NCBI GenBank assembly: GCA_942159475.1
Contig: OW804099.1
Span: 11,357,146-11,421,145, forward strand
Length of the DNA: 64,000 bases
Source: Sthenelais limicola
Lineage: Eukaryota; Annelida; Polychaeta; Phyllodocida; Sigalionidae
Direction: 5' to 3'
Both the position numbers and the translations under genes were made by a program. Positions 63,441 through 64,000 of the stretch are shown one piece after another. How positions within the stretch are numbered: position 1 is the first letter of the stretch; each line of letters starts with the position of its first letter. Under the pieces are notes generated by a model. That model was given only the letters and a program-made list of their open reading frames with translations. It was not told the DNA's origin and did no database searches.

Positions 63441-64000
63441 GTATGTTAGATACATTCACATATAGATGAATAATTTAGGGGCTGCTGGTGCACTGTATGG
63501 TGCTTAATCCTGGGTTGATCCAATGCAATAGGCCCATAAAGGAAGTTATTAATCCTTTTAATGTATGCTTACAACCCCAGGCGGTGATAAGTTCACATCA
63601 TTGCACAAAACCTTACTCTCTCATAAATGATCATAAAATGCTTTGAAACCAATATGAAGTAAGGCTGACATGTTATTTGATTTAGAATTGTGTATATCAG
63701 GGTGTAGTTATTATAATACAGATTTACATTTTGTTGCCCACTGAAATCATGAACAATAAAAAAGGTAACAAAATGTTGCTGGACATGGCGCCGATTCTGA
63801 ACGCCACGTAGTCACACCGTGCCCGCGGTTTCTTGAAACTACCAATGACTACAAAAGAACTTTGATTTGCTACTACCTGGATTACACTTGGTATCAACTT
63901 CGGTGATAAGTGTTTCATTTGTATTTGGACTAGATTTGCCGCTAAAGGGGTGATCTTTGGGAAACAAAACCCTACTGAGCGATATTAGAGTAGCATTGCC
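63441..64000 (+). other. Start of gene 3 intron 2, with possible insertion
   Basis: Matches the gene 2 intron (GGCCCATAAAGGA.GTTATTAAT, CCCAGGCGGTGAT) as far as GCCCACTGAAATCATGAACAATA at 63,757. Sequence from about 63,758 to the window end is not in genes 1 or 2 and may be an insertion. Confidence 0.5.

Noticed and set aside
1..64000. tRNA or rRNA genes
   Set aside because: No A-box/B-box pair with a cloverleaf or rRNA core sequence was noticed by eye; a tRNAscan-type search would be decisive.

Overview
The window is eukaryotic, AT-rich, repeat-rich animal DNA. Genes are split by GT/AG introns, there are polyadenylation signals and a TATA box, minisatellites are abundant, and the mobile elements are non-LTR, Gypsy and Ngaro-type (DIRS-like) retroelements. 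Together these fit a marine invertebrate, plausibly a lancelet or an ambulacrarian. That assignment is inference from style, not proof. No bacterial operon, rRNA, tRNA or CRISPR array was seen.

Host genes. The only convincing host genes form a tandem family on the + strand: gene 1 (about 23.09-33.3 kb), gene 2 (about 35.0-45.2 kb) and the start of gene 3 (about 60.7 kb to beyond the window end). The exon phases fit exactly. A non-coding first exon is followed by a short coding exon (MTTYNN.. or MATYEN..), an exon with two YLTPD motifs ending in a transmembrane helix, one or two short Thr/Pro stalk exons, and one large exon for an NHL-type beta-propeller of about 270 residues. There is no signal peptide, and Cys/Arg/Lys residues sit just before the helix. 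I therefore read the product as a type II membrane protein with a tyrosine-rich cytoplasmic tail and an extracellular propeller on a mucin-like stalk. Downstream of the helix exon, gene 1 carries about 27 tandem copies (about 103 bp) of the helix-exon end together with its splice donor; gene 2 has a smaller version. Diverged copies of one upstream block (about 400-800 bp) precede genes 1, 2 and 3, and a fourth copy has no gene behind it.

Layout. 0-4 kb: a 53-bp minisatellite split by a 5'-truncated non-LTR retrotransposon. 4-11 kb: nested non-coding repeats, including a 2.9-kb terminal-inverted-repeat element studded with 14 copies of a palindromic GGGATACCCGGTATC-type motif. 11-19 kb: a broken Gypsy element (one LTR inferred, gag, a -1 frameshift signal, pol) interrupted by a 1.74-kb foldback insertion and truncated in integrase. 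19-23 kb: duplicated upstream blocks and purine or pyrimidine tracts. 23-45 kb: genes 1 and 2. 45-55.7 kb: a minisatellite made from the gene 2 stop-codon region, filled by a CR1/L2-like element, a minus-strand Ngaro element, another non-LTR element and an L1/Tx1-like scrap. 55.7-60.6 kb: mostly non-coding DNA. 60.6-64 kb: the 5' part of gene 3, with a pyrimidine tract and a 20-bp minisatellite in its first intron.

How it fits together. The window looks like a fast-evolving cell-surface receptor cluster in which tandem duplication, unequal exchange between paralogues and retroelement insertion are reshaping exons, introns and 3' ends. All functional statements are inferences from sequence.
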